From Biomphalaria glabrata (lineage: Eukaryota > Mollusca > Gastropoda > Planorbidae), in NCBI RefSeq assembly GCF_947242115.1, contig NC_074724.1, forward strand, positions 35,015,005-35,079,004: a DNA stretch of 64,000 nucleotides, written 5' to 3'. The translations under genes and the position numbers were made by a program. The notes below the pieces were generated by a model. That model saw only the letters and a program-made list of their open reading frames with translations. It did not search any database and had not been told where the DNA came from. This document shows, one piece after another, positions 21,101 through 30,527 of this stretch; position 1 is the stretch's first letter; every line of letters starts with the position of its first letter.

Positions 21101-24100
21101 AACCAAAGACCATTTTCTGATCAACGACCACATACAAACCAAAGACCACTTTCTGATCAACGACCACATACAAACCAAAGACCACTTTCTGATCAACGAC
21201 CACATACAAACCAAAGACCACTTTTTGATCAACGACCACATACAAACCAAAGACCACTTTCTGATCAACGACTACATACTGATTACCAATTAATTAACAA
21301 GACCTATCCCCTCAGTACTTTGTTAAGTACTTAAACTATTCATTATGTAAACTGACAATTATTAACTAATGTTTCTATAATTAAAGTGTTATACATACTA
21401 TTAAAATAAAATCTCGTATGAATAAGAGTAGAATAAGATCAGAATGGTAGAATGAGTATTTTTTTTATATTATCAATCTTTTGGATTTATCACGTTGTTT
21501 GTCTGTCATAGACTGTCAGATGTGTCAGCGTGGTCTAACATACCACAGGCACACTCACACATGTCTGGCTGTTTTCAACTGGCTCAAAAGACATGAAGAA
21601 GCCGACATCCATTGTGCGAACATCTCTTCAGCGGGACATCTAGTTTATATACTCGACGCTGAAACAAATGACTTTATCACAAGTAGGAACAATTCTATGG
21701 AAGATTGACTGAAAATAAGGAAAGAAAGAATGGGGACAGAGATGGATAAAGAGATCAGGAAAGAGAGAAGGGAAGGGGGGGGGAAGAGAGATGGAAGAGA
21801 GAGAAGAAAAAAACAGAGAGATTGAGAAAGAGAGAGAAAGAGAAATTGAAGAAATGAGTCAAGAGATATATAAAGAGGAAGAGGCTGAGAAAGGGAGTGA
21901 AAAGGGATAAAGATGGAGAGACAGAAAGAGAGAGGTAGGAATAAAGAAAGAGAGAGAGAGGAAAGAAGGCGACTGATGAGAGGGATTAGGGGAGAAAAAC
22001 ACAGAGAAAGGGGAGAGATGGTGAGACAATAAGAGAAAGGAAAGAATGTGTGGAGATGGAGAGTGATAGAGGGAAGAAAGTGAAAAGAAAAGACAGAAGA
22101 GAAAGAGATAGAGAGAGAGAAAGAGAAAGAAGAAACTAGATCTTCTTAATATTTTAACACATAAACATACAAAATAAAGTCCATTCTTATTTATCTTATC
22201 TTATATAATACAGACGTTACTTCAAAAAAGTCATCCATTCAGTCATGCATATTAACCAATGACCTAAGGTCTGCCAAGTCACTGGTTTTCCTGGCTGGCC
22301 CAGGCAACCCATTCCATGCTCTAATAGCACTAGGAAAGAAGGAGCATTTGTACAAATTTGTCCTAGCATATGGGACGAGGAATGTGCCTTTATCTTTGTG
22401 TCTTCCTGAGAACCCCATTCATACTATTTTTACATTCACGCATTCGCTTTATGTATAACATTATTATTTCGTTTATTTGTTTCCAAAACACTCCCAGTAA
22501 CTATAGCGACAGTGATATGAAAATTAAGACCTGCTGGCCGCGGGTGACACATGGCTAGTAATGAACTTAAGTAATAACAAAAACACCAAGCTTTTAAACT
22601 TTCATCCCAAAAGTTTTTCACGTGTAATATATTTTATGTCTTCCAGATTCTTTAATACACGATGGTTTTTGGTATCACATCGGACTCAAAGATAGATACT
22701 CAAACGGTGTTTACAAATGGAATAATGGAATGGTAATTATTTCCTTAACTCTTTGACTCCGGAATTATTATTTCCTTAACTCTTTGACTCCGGAATTATT
22801 TCCTTAACACTCACACAACGACTACTTTGTTAGCTCATCTCCTGCATCCTGATAAACACTAATCATCTCATCTCTGCCTGTGGTCTTTTCTGGGGCATAG
22901 GTCACCAAACAGGTGTTTTGGTTCTGGTCAAATTTCTCCGTCATCACGTCTAGCCCATCTGCTTAGCATCTACTTTCCAATTGCGGCGCCATGTATTCCT
23001 AGGCAGTCCACTTTTAAGCGTCTTTGAAGGATGTTTACTTATATAGGTTTCTGCTTTGTTCTTTGAAACATTTCCTCATTGGAGGTCTTGTCTGATTAGC
23101 GGTTCTATAGAATCTTCCTGAGACAGCTCTAGCTCTGAATGTTGTTCTGGTGGTGACGAAGGCTAGAACACACTAATAGATATAGTACGTTAAATTGCTT
23201 GTTAAGTGCTTGAATATTGCTGGAAACCCAGATAATTTCAATTTGATTTTGATATAAATGAAAAAAAAATTAGGTTATTCAAAAAAGTTAATTGTGTGAT
23301 TATAATCCTTAGCTTCCATCGCAAAAAAAAATAAATAATAATTTAGTGCTATAATTTTTGTGTGGTCTGTCCGTCCGTTCGTCCGTCCTGTTTACATCTC
23401 GAAAAAGCCCTTTTGTTTTCAGAATTAATTAGCTAATCTTGACTTTTTTTCTTGTTGGAAAGAGGGGTGAGGGAGGTAAAATATACTTTTACAATGTGCC
23501 AAAATATTTGTATAACATTTTAATTTTTTTTCAGATTGCTAACTATACAAATTTTGATGACAAACACAGACCAGACGTTTCTAGATTTTACGTCCTGATC
23601 AGTACAAAAGGTTGGACGGAGAATTATAATTATGCAACACAATTTATCTGCCAAACGTCCGCAGGTATGAATTAGAAATATTTGTTTCCACTGTGTTCTC
23701 TAGAGAGTTAACTAGCATAGGACACATTGCCTAATAGGACACATTGCCTAATTGGACACATTGCCTAATAGGACACATTGCCTAATAGGACACATTGCCT
23801 AATAGGACTCATTGCCTAATAGGATACATTGCCTAATAGGACACATTGCCTAATAGGACACATTGCCTAATATGACACATTGCCTAATTGGACACATTGC
23901 CTAATAGGACACATTGCCTAATAGGACACATTGCCTAATAGGACTCATTGCATAATAGGATACAATGCCTAATAGGACACATTGCCTAATTGGACACATT
24001 GCCTAATAGGACACATTGCCTAATAGGACTCATTGCCTAATAGGATACAATGCCTAATAGGACACATTGCCTAATAGGACACATCGCCTAATAGGACACA

Positions 24101-27100
24101 TCGCCTAATAGGACACATCGCCTAATAGGACACATTGCCTAATAGGACACATCGCCTAATAGGACACATTGCCTAATAGGACTCATTGCCTAATAGGATA
24201 CAATGCCTAATAGGACACATTGCCTAATTGGACACATTGCCTAATAGGACACATTGCCTAATAGGACTCATTGCCTAATAGGACACATCGCCTAATAGGA
24301 CACATTGCCTAATAGGACACATCGCCTAAGTATTTTCATTTCCGAGATGACTAGACACATAGTGCATCGATTTGAGTTTCCAGTACCAGGCTAAAGAAGA
24401 AGAGGCAGACAGAGAAAGCGATGGGAGTACAAAATTAAAGAATGGACGGGCCTACCATTGAAAGAGGTTCTAACTAAGGCAAAAGATAGAGAGGAACGGA
24501 GAAAGACGGTCCACGAGTCTTACATGCTGCCCCAACTGTCCAAAAACACTAAGGGATAGGTAAAGGTAAAGATAAAGTAAATTGGCTGTACACCAGAAAC
24601 ACCGAAAAGACTTATGGATTGACTTCCGAGTTTCGAAATTACCCAGGCTCTAAAATACTTTTAAAAACATTATCAGTTATATCAGCGGTTCTCAACCTTT
24701 TATGCTCGGCGACCCCTTTTTACAATCCCCCCACTTAGCCGCGACCCCCCTCCCCCCCCACCGCACACACAAAGCAATTGAAGGATAGACAATAACAATC
24801 CATTTTTTCAATGGTCTTTGGCGACCCCTGGCAAATTGTCAATCGACCCCCAAGTGGGTCGCGACCCACAGGTTGAGAACCCCTGAGTTATATAAAAGAA
24901 GCAAAATCTTGTAACAATCTTGTACAAGTCAAAATACTTCAAATTTGATTTTTTTTTTAACAAGGATAAAAATTAAAGTAAAGTAGTTTTAAAAAGTTGT
25001 TTTAATCCCAGGATAACAAAAAACATATTTTTTTTTTCAGAAAGAAATGAGTTTTTCTTCCTGAATGGCTCAATCTTTGACAATAACACATCGGAAACTA
25101 TTGCTTTGGACAAAATTGTTTGGAACTGCGGAACTTACGATGTAAAAGACCATCAAATAGAATTAGTTTATCGACAGACTGACGGGAAAACTGTAAACTT
25201 GCAATACGTACGTAGAAACACAATTATCAAAATTTCAATTATCCTAACAGTACAGGGAATACAGGGATATATATATATATATTGTTTAATGTTCCATTTA
25301 CTCTCATGAGCTTAGTATATTTTCACCACCTTTCCTCTAAAAAAAATATCTTTCTTAATAAAGCCATGATTTTCACCACACATTTAAATAGCTTTGAGAA
25401 CTGAGTGCTCTATTAGTAAAAACAAAAATAAATAAAGTTTCCCTTTCAAACCTTGCGATCTGAAGGGCGGATGATGTAAAATTTGTCTGTGGCCCATGAT
25501 TAACAAGGCTATCATGTGGCCAGCACAACGATCAACCGCCTTTACTTTTCCCCAACTAATGTCAGGTACCCATTAGAACTGGGTGAACTCAGAGGCGCCC
25601 TTTAGAGCCGGGTGGACTCAGAGGCGCCCATTAGAGCCGGGTGGACTCAGAGGCGCCCATTAGAGCCGGGTGGACTCAGAGGCGCCCATTAGAGCCGGGT
25701 GTTCTCAGAGGCGCCCATTAGAGCCGGGTGGACTCAGAGGCGCCCATTAGAGCCGGGTGTTCTCAGAGGCGCCCATTAGAGCCGGGTGGACTCAGAGGCG
25801 CCCATTAGAGCCGGGTGGACTCAGAGGTGCCCATTAGAGCCGGGTGGACTCAGAGGCGCCCATTAGAGCCGGGTGTACTCAGAGGTGCCCATTAGAGCCG
25901 GGTGGACTCAGAGGCGCCCATTAGAGCCGGGTGGACTCAGAGGCGCCCATTAGAGCCGGGTGTACTCAGAGGCGCCCATTAGAGCCTGGTGGACTCAGAG
26001 GCGCCCGAAGATCATGAAAATAAAAATCCCAATCTTCACCAGGATTAATTATCTTAATTTGATACTCTCTAATTAAATGAGGAACTGCTGTTCAACTTTA
26101 GAGGAAGTTATCAAATAATTCTATTGCAGGTTTTCGGTAATGATATGAGTCACGTGATGTACCCAGGCTGTGACGGTTCCGGTGTCTACGTCTGCCGGAT
26201 AATAGATCAAGTTAACCTTAAAGTTGTTTCTTTAGAAGGCATTCTTAAAGTCAGATGTAAGTAATATATTATGGTTGCGGTGATCTCTCTTACGTTTTAT
26301 AACTCCCTTTGCTACTTTTAATGTGACACTCTTTTTATTTTGAGTTACAGTACATTCAAGAACAGAAGTCAATGACACCCAACTAGTATCAATATAGTTC
26401 AATATACTAATCACGGTCTTGCATTTTAATTATAGATTACAATTTGATTGTTAGGAAATTGAATGTATGTCCTTTTTTTCGTAAATGAAATCTCTACTTT
26501 ATTTTCTAGGTAACGCTACTTATTGTAACGCAGAGGATGCAAATCAGAACCTTCTTGTTGATGGCTCCACTGGCTATACCGAGGCCAAGTTATGTGTCTT
26601 TATCTACCCACCACCCACCACTGGCGGATCCAGGGGGGGGGGCGGTAGGGGCGATCGCCCCCCCCACTCGGCCGACCCCCCCCCCGGAGGGGGGGGCGGA
26701 CGAATTATAGTATAGAATTCACACAATTTGTATGCGAATTTATTACTTATGTTAATAATATATACTAATTATTTATATTTCAACCTATTTTTAGATTATT
26801 TCGCCCCCCCCTTCTAGTATTTTGGCCGATTTGGTAGGGTCGGGAGGGGCGATGGCATCAATCCGCCCCCCCCCCCCACCATAAACTTTCGAGTGGGGGG
26901 GGCGGTCCTATTTATGTATAGAAATCGCAGCTTGTTAACAGAATCAATTAAATATCTATATGATTAAAACTTGTTATTGGTATTTTAACCGGTCTTTATA
27001 TAATTTCGTTCACCTGTTGGCCGATTGGAAGGGGAAGAGCGAATACCTCCACCGCCCTTCCTATCTAAACCCTTTGAGTGGGGGGGGCGGTGCTGCTTTT

Positions 27101-28698
27101 ATGGAGAAATCATAGTATGTGAACAAAATTAGTCGAATATCGGACAAATCAATACTTTTTCTTTTTGTATTATAGTAAGAAATTACAAAATTAAAAAAAA
27201 TCTGTCACTAATATAATTTATATATGCTATAAAGTAAATTCTTCTAAGACTAAGACTATGACTAAGACTAAGACTGCTTTATTGATCCCTACGGAAATTT
27301 GTTGTGATTACATGGACTCGTTTCTCATATAAAGACAACACAACAGAAAAATACACATAAATACAACAGACAACATAAAGAGTTCATTCAGCGACTACAC
27401 ACAGGTATCTTGGTGCATTTCATGTTCTTTAATGCAAAATGCTATCAATAGCAGAAATTATAAAAAGGAGCGAGAATTAATAGTTTTCATTTTACCGCCC
27501 TTGCCCTTTCCAGACAGAGTTTGTGTAATTTGACATGAATTTATCATAACAATTTTAAGAAAGACTTTGCTTTGGAAAAGTTATAATTCAAACGAAATTT
27601 TTCAATATAACAGTCACGGTTGAGATGAGTTCAAAAGCCAGATAATCTTTTCCTAGTCGACTTTTTCCAACCTTTACTCTATCTCATATTTTTCTAGTTA
27701 AATAAATTTAGGACTATAACTCGTAATGTGTGCTAGAATTTTATGGAATATTATTAATCGAATATTCTTTTTTCGGCCGCGATCCTCAAAACCTTAATCT
27801 AAATATGTGGGGTATCTAATCTTTTCAAAGAACAAATCGGTTTTATTTGCAATGTATTAAGGGACTATAAATTCATATTAGAATATTTTTTATCATTATT
27901 CAAAAGGCACTTTATAATAGAATGAATAATGAGCTGTAGGGCACGAGAATGCGTTACTGCAGTGAAGAATGCCAGAAAACGCTTTTAGCGTCGAGGCTTC
28001 GCCCCGAACACCACTAATAAGTAATGAGCTGTAGATGTCAGGAGAATGTGTTTCAACAGTGAAAAATTCAAGAAAACGCTTTTGGCGTCGGGGCCCCACT
28101 GATAAATAATGAGCTGTAGATGTCAGAAGAATGCGTTTCTGCAGTGAAAAATGCAAGAAAACGCTTTTGGCGTCGGGGCTTCGCCCCGAACACCACTAAT
28201 AAGTAATGAGCTGTAGATGTCAGGAGAATGCGTTTCAGCAGTGAAAAATTCAAGAAAACGCTTTTGGCGTCGGGGCTTCGCCCCGAACCCCACTGATTAA
28301 TAATGAGCTGTAGATGTCAGGAGAAGGCGTTTCAGTCGTGAAAAATGCAAGAAAACGCTTTTGGCGTCGGGGCTTCGCCCCGAACACCACTAATAAGTAA
28401 TGAGCTGTAGATGTCAGGAGAATGTGTTTCAACCGTGAAAAATTCAAGAAAACGCTTTTGGCGTCGGGGCTTCGCCCCGAACCCCACTGATAAATAATGA
28501 GCTGTAGATGTCAGAAGAATGCGTTTCTGCAGAGAAAAATGCAAGAAAACGCTTTTGGGCGTCGGGGCTTCGCCCCGAACCCCACAGAAAAAGTTTACAG
28601 CGCTCTCCCAAACCCCCAAGCTTGCAAGAGAAAGACTGGTTTTTTTCTGTTTTTTTCGCCGAAGATTGAGAAACAGTCTTATTTTGTTCTCATATATC

Positions 28699-28754
<56 letters not shown>

Positions 28755-29758
28755 TGTACGCACGTTTATGCATAGGGTTAGGGTTTACTGGGCGTTAGGG
28801 TTAGGGTTTGGAAAAAAATCGCCCCCCCCACTCCAAAGTTCTGGATCCGCCAGTGCCACCCACAATACTAGGCTTATATAAAGGTTGGAATTTCATATTC
28901 AAAAAACGTAGCATCTAAACTATACACATTCTATATTGAATGTTACGGTTTTACAAAATATTTCCACATGTAATACAGGTGTACAACTTTTCAGTCTTTT
29001 TATGCTTCAGATATGTTTACTGCAATTGTGAATTATTTTACTTAAATAGTTTATTGCTTAATTTGATCACTGTTTAAATAAATGTTTAATTGATGATAGA
29101 TTATTTTAAGATTTTATTTTTTTTTCAAAACGTCTATGCCGAAAGGGTAGCATCACTTTAGTTTAATTAAAATCTTTCATTTTTTAACTGTTACTAGATA
29201 GGAGGCGCGGTGGTTGGGTGGTAAAACGCATGTCTTCCAAACAAAGGGCCCAGGTTCGAATCCTGGTGAAGACTATGATTTTTAATTTTTGGGCGCACTT
29301 CTAGGGCACCATTGAGTCCACCCAGCTCTAATGGGTACCTGACATTAGTTGGGGAAAATAAAGGCGGTTGGCTGTTGTGCTAGCCACATGACACTCTCGT
29401 TAACCGTAGGCCACACAAAGAGATTACCTTTACATCACCTGGCCTATAGACCGCAACGTCTGACAGGGGGAACTTTTGCTTTTTGACCTACTTAGAATAT
29501 ATATTTGGATGTGCAATGTGTCTTGACCTTTAGAAGTTAAATGTATTGCATGTGTTGTAATTGTTGAAATAGACAGAGCCTTAAACACGCTGCAAAGGTC
29601 AAAGTTCAACATCAGTTTCTCCTACACCGATGAGATATCATCAAGGGGAGAACTCCACATTCAGTTCTACAATATGACGTCATCTGATTATGGACGATAT
29701 TTTACTCATGCTACGAATCCAAGAACAAGTTGGTCAAGACTTTATTTTAATATTACAG
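18068..29758 (+). CDS. Gene A: secreted/surface C-type-lectin and Ig-like protein, interrupted by a transposon in exon 7
   Basis: Eight exons: 18068-18140, 21512-21682, 22647-22732, 23535-23664, 25041-25207, 26130-26256, 26510-26618 plus 28864-28883 (exon 7, split by the insertion) and 29573-29758. All junctions have GT/AG and compatible phases. Layout: signal peptide 1-24; C-type-lectin fold to about 153, over three exons; Ig-like domain to about 251 (WNCG to GVYVCRI); second Ig-like region ending SSDYGRYFTHA. Its paralogue is gene B. As the DNA stands, translation enters the hAT element and ends after about 319 residues, the last 31 or so from the element. No fibronectin exon matching gene B was found before 42560. 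The gene is therefore probably a recent pseudogene or makes a shortened secreted lectin. The lectin part lacks the classical calcium motifs. Family name unknown. Confidence 0.75.
18141..18300 (+). other. Start of gene A intron 1 (unique part)
   Basis: Intron 1 spans 18141-21511. This first part has no recognised element. The remainder holds two minisatellites and a LINE fragment. Confidence 0.4.
18325..19290. repeat. 28-bp minisatellite, about 34 copies
   Basis: Unit GGGCACCCAGACATGGGTAT plus GGTCATTT, with variants ACTTGGG for ACATGGG and GGGCATT for GGTCATT. Because 28 is not a multiple of three and the unit lacks stops in any frame, long frames appear on both strands; they are artefacts. 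The array lies in gene A intron 1. Confidence 0.95.
19371..20075. mobile_element. Possible old solo LTR
   Basis: A roughly 700-bp stretch begins TGTCGGTCAC and ends GATACCA. It contains CTATATATATC followed about 55 bp later by AATAAAG, an LTR-like promoter and polyadenylation layout. No clear target duplication and no internal region were seen. Family not assigned; it looks like an old remnant if the reading is right. Confidence 0.2.
20525..20800 (+). mobile_element. LINE family 3, ORF end and 3' end fragment
   Basis: CGCCAACTTACTCGAACTGA, GCAAAATATGTAGGTCGCAG and TAATATTCGGACTCGAAGAC follow the order of the family copy at 46674-47054, in plus orientation. Confidence 0.65.
20859..21278. repeat. 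35-bp minisatellite, 12 copies
   Basis: Unit CACTTTCTGATCAACGACCA plus CATACAAACCAAAGA, with TCAACGA/CTAACGA variants alternating near the left end. Open frames on both strands are artefacts of the repeat. It lies in gene A intron 1, before exon 2. Confidence 0.95.
21512..21682 (+). CDS. Gene A exon 2 (first part of C-type lectin domain)
   Basis: Acceptor GTTTGTCTGTCATAG and donor GTAGGA. The G of exon 1 plus AC gives Asp, then CQMCQRGLTYHRHTHTC, EEADIHC and GHLVYILDAET: the N-terminal CTLD half with the first helix. Phase 1 in and out; 171 bp against 168 in gene B. Confidence 0.8.
21700..22140. repeat. Purine-rich GA tract in gene A intron 2
   Basis: About 440 bp of degenerate GAGA/GAAA sequence, purine-only over long runs in the sense strand, beginning right after exon 2. 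Confidence 0.9.
22190..22400 (-). mobile_element. LINE family 1, 3' end
   Basis: Begins with the TTATCTTATCTTATATAATA tail and continues through the conserved blocks to ATATGGGACGAGGAATGTGC and TTTATCTTTGTGTCTT, about 210 bp. This copy keeps the site at which the CCC-ended element split the copy at 850-3480. Confidence 0.85.
22647..22732 (+). CDS. Gene A exon 3 (middle of lectin domain)
   Basis: Acceptor TTATGTCTTCCAG, donor GTAATT. Encodes SLIHDGFWYHIGLKDRYSNG and VYKWNNGM, the IGL and WxNG core of a CTLD. 86 bp, exactly as in gene B; phase 1 in, 0 out. Confidence 0.8.
22735..22805. repeat. Short tandem duplication
   Basis: TTTCCTTAACTCTTTGACTC plus CGGAATTA occurs twice directly after the exon 3 donor. 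Confidence 0.7.
23340..23420 (-). mobile_element. LINE family 4, extreme 3' end
   Basis: TTTTTGTGTGGTCTGTCCGT and TGTTTACATCTCG match the end of the copy at 6051. Only the last 80 bp or so remain. Confidence 0.5.
23535..23664 (+). CDS. Gene A exon 4 (end of lectin domain)
   Basis: Acceptor TTTTTTTTCAG, donor GTATGA. Encodes IANYTNFDDKHRPDVSRFYV and ends ATQFICQTSA. Only one of the two C-terminal CTLD cysteines is present (FIC), and the WND calcium motif is not recognisable (GWTENYN). 130 bp, identical to gene B in length. Confidence 0.82.
23717..24331. repeat. 17-bp minisatellite, about 36 copies
   Basis: Unit AGGACACATTGCCTAAT with recurring variant units (TTGGACAC, GGACTCATT, GGATACAATG, ACATCG) that reappear in the same order, so it has a higher-order pattern. 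It lies in gene A intron 4. Confidence 0.95.
24380..24565 (+). mobile_element. LINE family 4, ORF-end fragment
   Basis: Encodes in a decayed frame a Lys/Arg-rich motif (KKRRQRKRWEYKIKEW-like), then the end block with CTGCCCCAACTGTCC. Matches 33975-34240 read on the other strand. Confidence 0.6.
24683..24885. mobile_element. Short hAT element (200-bp family, copy 2)
   Basis: CAGCGGTTCTCAACC to GGTTGAGAACCCCTG, with a perfect 8-bp duplication AGTTATAT at 24675-24682 and 24886-24893. It lies in gene A intron 4. Confidence 0.92.
25041..25207 (+). CDS. Gene A exon 5 (first half of Ig-like domain 1)
   Basis: Acceptor TTTTTTTTTTCAG, donor GTACGT. Encodes ERNEFFFLNGSIF, a glycosylation-rich linker (NNTSET), then IVWNCGTYD with the first Ig cysteine. 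167 bp in both genes; phase 1 in, 0 out. Confidence 0.82.
25440..26046 (-). mobile_element. SINE family 1 with an internally expanded segment
   Basis: SINE body from CCCTTTCAAACCTTGCGATC to the AATCCCAATCTTCACCAGGA end. The SINE's own CCCATTAGAGCTGGGTGGAC segment is multiplied inside it (see the 29-bp array). It lies in gene A intron 5. Confidence 0.85.
25568..26010. repeat. 29-bp minisatellite arisen within a SINE, about 15 copies
   Basis: Unit CCCATTAGAGCCGGGTGGAC plus TCAGAGGCG corresponds to one segment of SINE family 1 that is single-copy elsewhere (for example 39968-39998). Variants GTTCTC and GTACTC alternate with GGACTC. Confidence 0.95.
26130..26256 (+). CDS. Gene A exon 6 (second half of Ig-like domain 1)
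   Basis: Acceptor TTCTATTGCAG, donor GTAAGT. Encodes MSHVMYPGCDGSGVYVCRII, carrying the Ig-like G-x-Y-x-C motif and an extra Cys, then LEGILKVR. 127 bp in both genes; phase 0 in, 1 out. Confidence 0.82.
26510..26618 (+). CDS. Gene A exon 7, 5' part up to the transposon
   Basis: Acceptor TTTATTTTCTAG; T plus GT gives Cys, then NATYCNAEDANQNLLVDGST and AKLCVFIYPPP. It aligns with gene B exon 7 (CRATNCNKEDANLNL). The exon is cut after the CCACCCAC target site. Read straight on into the element, the frame meets a stop at 26713-26715. Confidence 0.78.
27237..27430 (-). mobile_element. LINE family 2 3' end nested in the hAT element
   Basis: GACTAAGACTAAGACTGCTT tail, then ATTGATCCCTACGGAAATTT, ACACAGGTATCTTGGTGC and the end block of the family copy at 5090-5690, inverted. 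Confidence 0.8.
27925..28600. repeat. Roughly 97-bp tandem array with a GC hairpin, about 7 copies
   Basis: Each unit has GAGCTGTAGATGTCAGGAGA, then AAGAAAACGCTTTTGGCGTC and the perfect short hairpin CGGGGCTTCGCCCCG. One unit has lost the second arm of the hairpin (near 28088). It lies inside the hAT element. Confidence 0.9.
28698..28753. repeat. (TA)n microsatellite
   Basis: About 56 bp of pure TA repeat near the right end of the hAT element. Confidence 0.95.
28774..28812 (+). repeat. Telomere-like TTAGGG patch
   Basis: AGGGTTAGGGTTTACTGGGC followed by GTTAGGGTTAGGGTTTGG. Four TTAGGG-like units with one interruption, next to the right terminus of the hAT element. Confidence 0.6.
28864..28883 (+). 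CDS. Gene A exon 7, 3' remainder
   Basis: After the second CCACCCAC the sequence AATACTAGGCTTATATAAAG runs to a donor GTTGGA. It matches the end of gene B exon 7 (IYKG against LYKG). Without the transposon the exon would be 129 bp and phase-compatible (135 bp in gene B). Confidence 0.7.
29201..29455 (+). mobile_element. SINE family 1, near full length
   Basis: tRNA-like head GGAGGCGCGGTGGTTGGGTG, B box GGTTCGAATCC, then GAAGACTATGATTTTTAATT, the inverse of the body seen elsewhere (ATGGGTACCTGACATTAGTT), and the TTTACATCACCTGGCC tail. It lies in gene A intron 7. Confidence 0.88.
29573..29758 (+). CDS. Gene A exon 8 (Ig-like region 2)
   Basis: Acceptor AATTGTTGAAATAG (weak pyrimidine tract), donor GTCTGT. 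Encodes FNISFSYTDEISSRGELHIQ and NMTSSDYGRYFTHATN, the D-x-G-x-Y Ig signature, ending LYFNITG. 186 bp against 180 in gene B; phase 1 in and out. It is the last gene A exon recognised with confidence. Confidence 0.8.
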
Positions 29759-29940
29759 GTCTGTTTTCATTAGATAAAGAAATATAGATCTGCCCAGAAA
29801 ATGATGTCTTCTAAGTAGAATATGTTATACATTGTTCTGGTTATAGATTAACAAAATGTGCTGCTGTTATTATCTATGTTAATTCAATGGTCAGTCGACC
29901 TTTACGCACAGCGCAGTGATGGCTTATCTTTAAGGGCGGA

Positions 29941-30296
29941 CTTGGTGTCGAAATCGATTCGGGCATTTGTATTTCATCCGGCCCTTAAATTGTATATTAT
30001 ATGATGGACATCCAATTATAGCTCTACCTGTCCTCAAAATCATTCTGTTAAGTTTGATAATGTATCGATAGATGTACACATGCATACAGGGAGTATAAAT
30101 ACTTCACTCAGAGGGCCCCTTGTGTAAGAGAATACTATAAAACATTTAACAATTGAATACGTGCCCTAGTGACATTCATGCGGCCCTTATCTTATAAAAT
30201 ACAGATGTGATTTTAAAAAAAAAACAACCTACTGGCCCATTGGGTACCGGCCCACCGGGTATTTGCCCGAAACCCCATATAGCCAGTCCGCCCCTG
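29941..30296. mobile_element. Short hAT-like element
   Basis: Left end TAAGGGCGGACTTGG, right end CCAGTCCGCCCCTG, inverted and imperfect, with a perfect 8-bp duplication CTTATCTT at 29933-29940 and 30297-30304. 356 bp, no ORF. Confidence 0.8.
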
Positions 30297-30527
30297 CTTA
30301 TCTTGTATGAGAAGATAAGGTCCATTTTACTCATTCTCCTATCAATTCATTATTGGTAATGAGTTATTTTACGTTAATATCGAAAATGGAAATAACCTCT
30401 ACATTTCTTGAGAGAGATATTTGTAAGTGAAGAGTTCTCCCCCATATATAAGATTTTTTTAAAAAAGTATTTTTATATTTTGCGTGTTCTTGTCAGGCAT
30501 TATTTATCTTCTCTTGTTTTTTATTGT

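Larger units (their letters stand above)
26619..28855. mobile_element. hAT-type non-autonomous transposon inside gene A exon 7
   Basis: Perfect 15-bp terminal inverted repeats CACTGGCGGATCCAG and CTGGATCCGCCAGTG, flanked by a perfect 8-bp duplication CCACCCAC at 26611-26618 and 28856-28863. The 2237-bp body encodes no transposase. It contains several G/C-run units of about 240 bp (26619-27100), a LINE family 2 tail (27237-27430), a roughly 97-bp hairpin repeat array (27925-28600), a (TA)n tract and a telomere-like TTAGGG patch. An exact target duplication in an otherwise intact exon suggests a young insertion. Confidence 0.92.

Noticed and set aside
20826-21293. Repeat ORFs across the 35-bp array
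   Set aside because: Same reason: tandem repeat without stops in gene A intron 1, with no splice sites in the needed phase.
23717-24331. CRISPR-like array
   Set aside because: The units are contiguous with no unique spacers, and the genome is eukaryotic; it is a minisatellite.
29201-29275. tRNA gene with good A and B boxes
   Set aside because: It is the head of a SINE family 1 copy whose body and tail follow, and the same head recurs in several other SINEs here.
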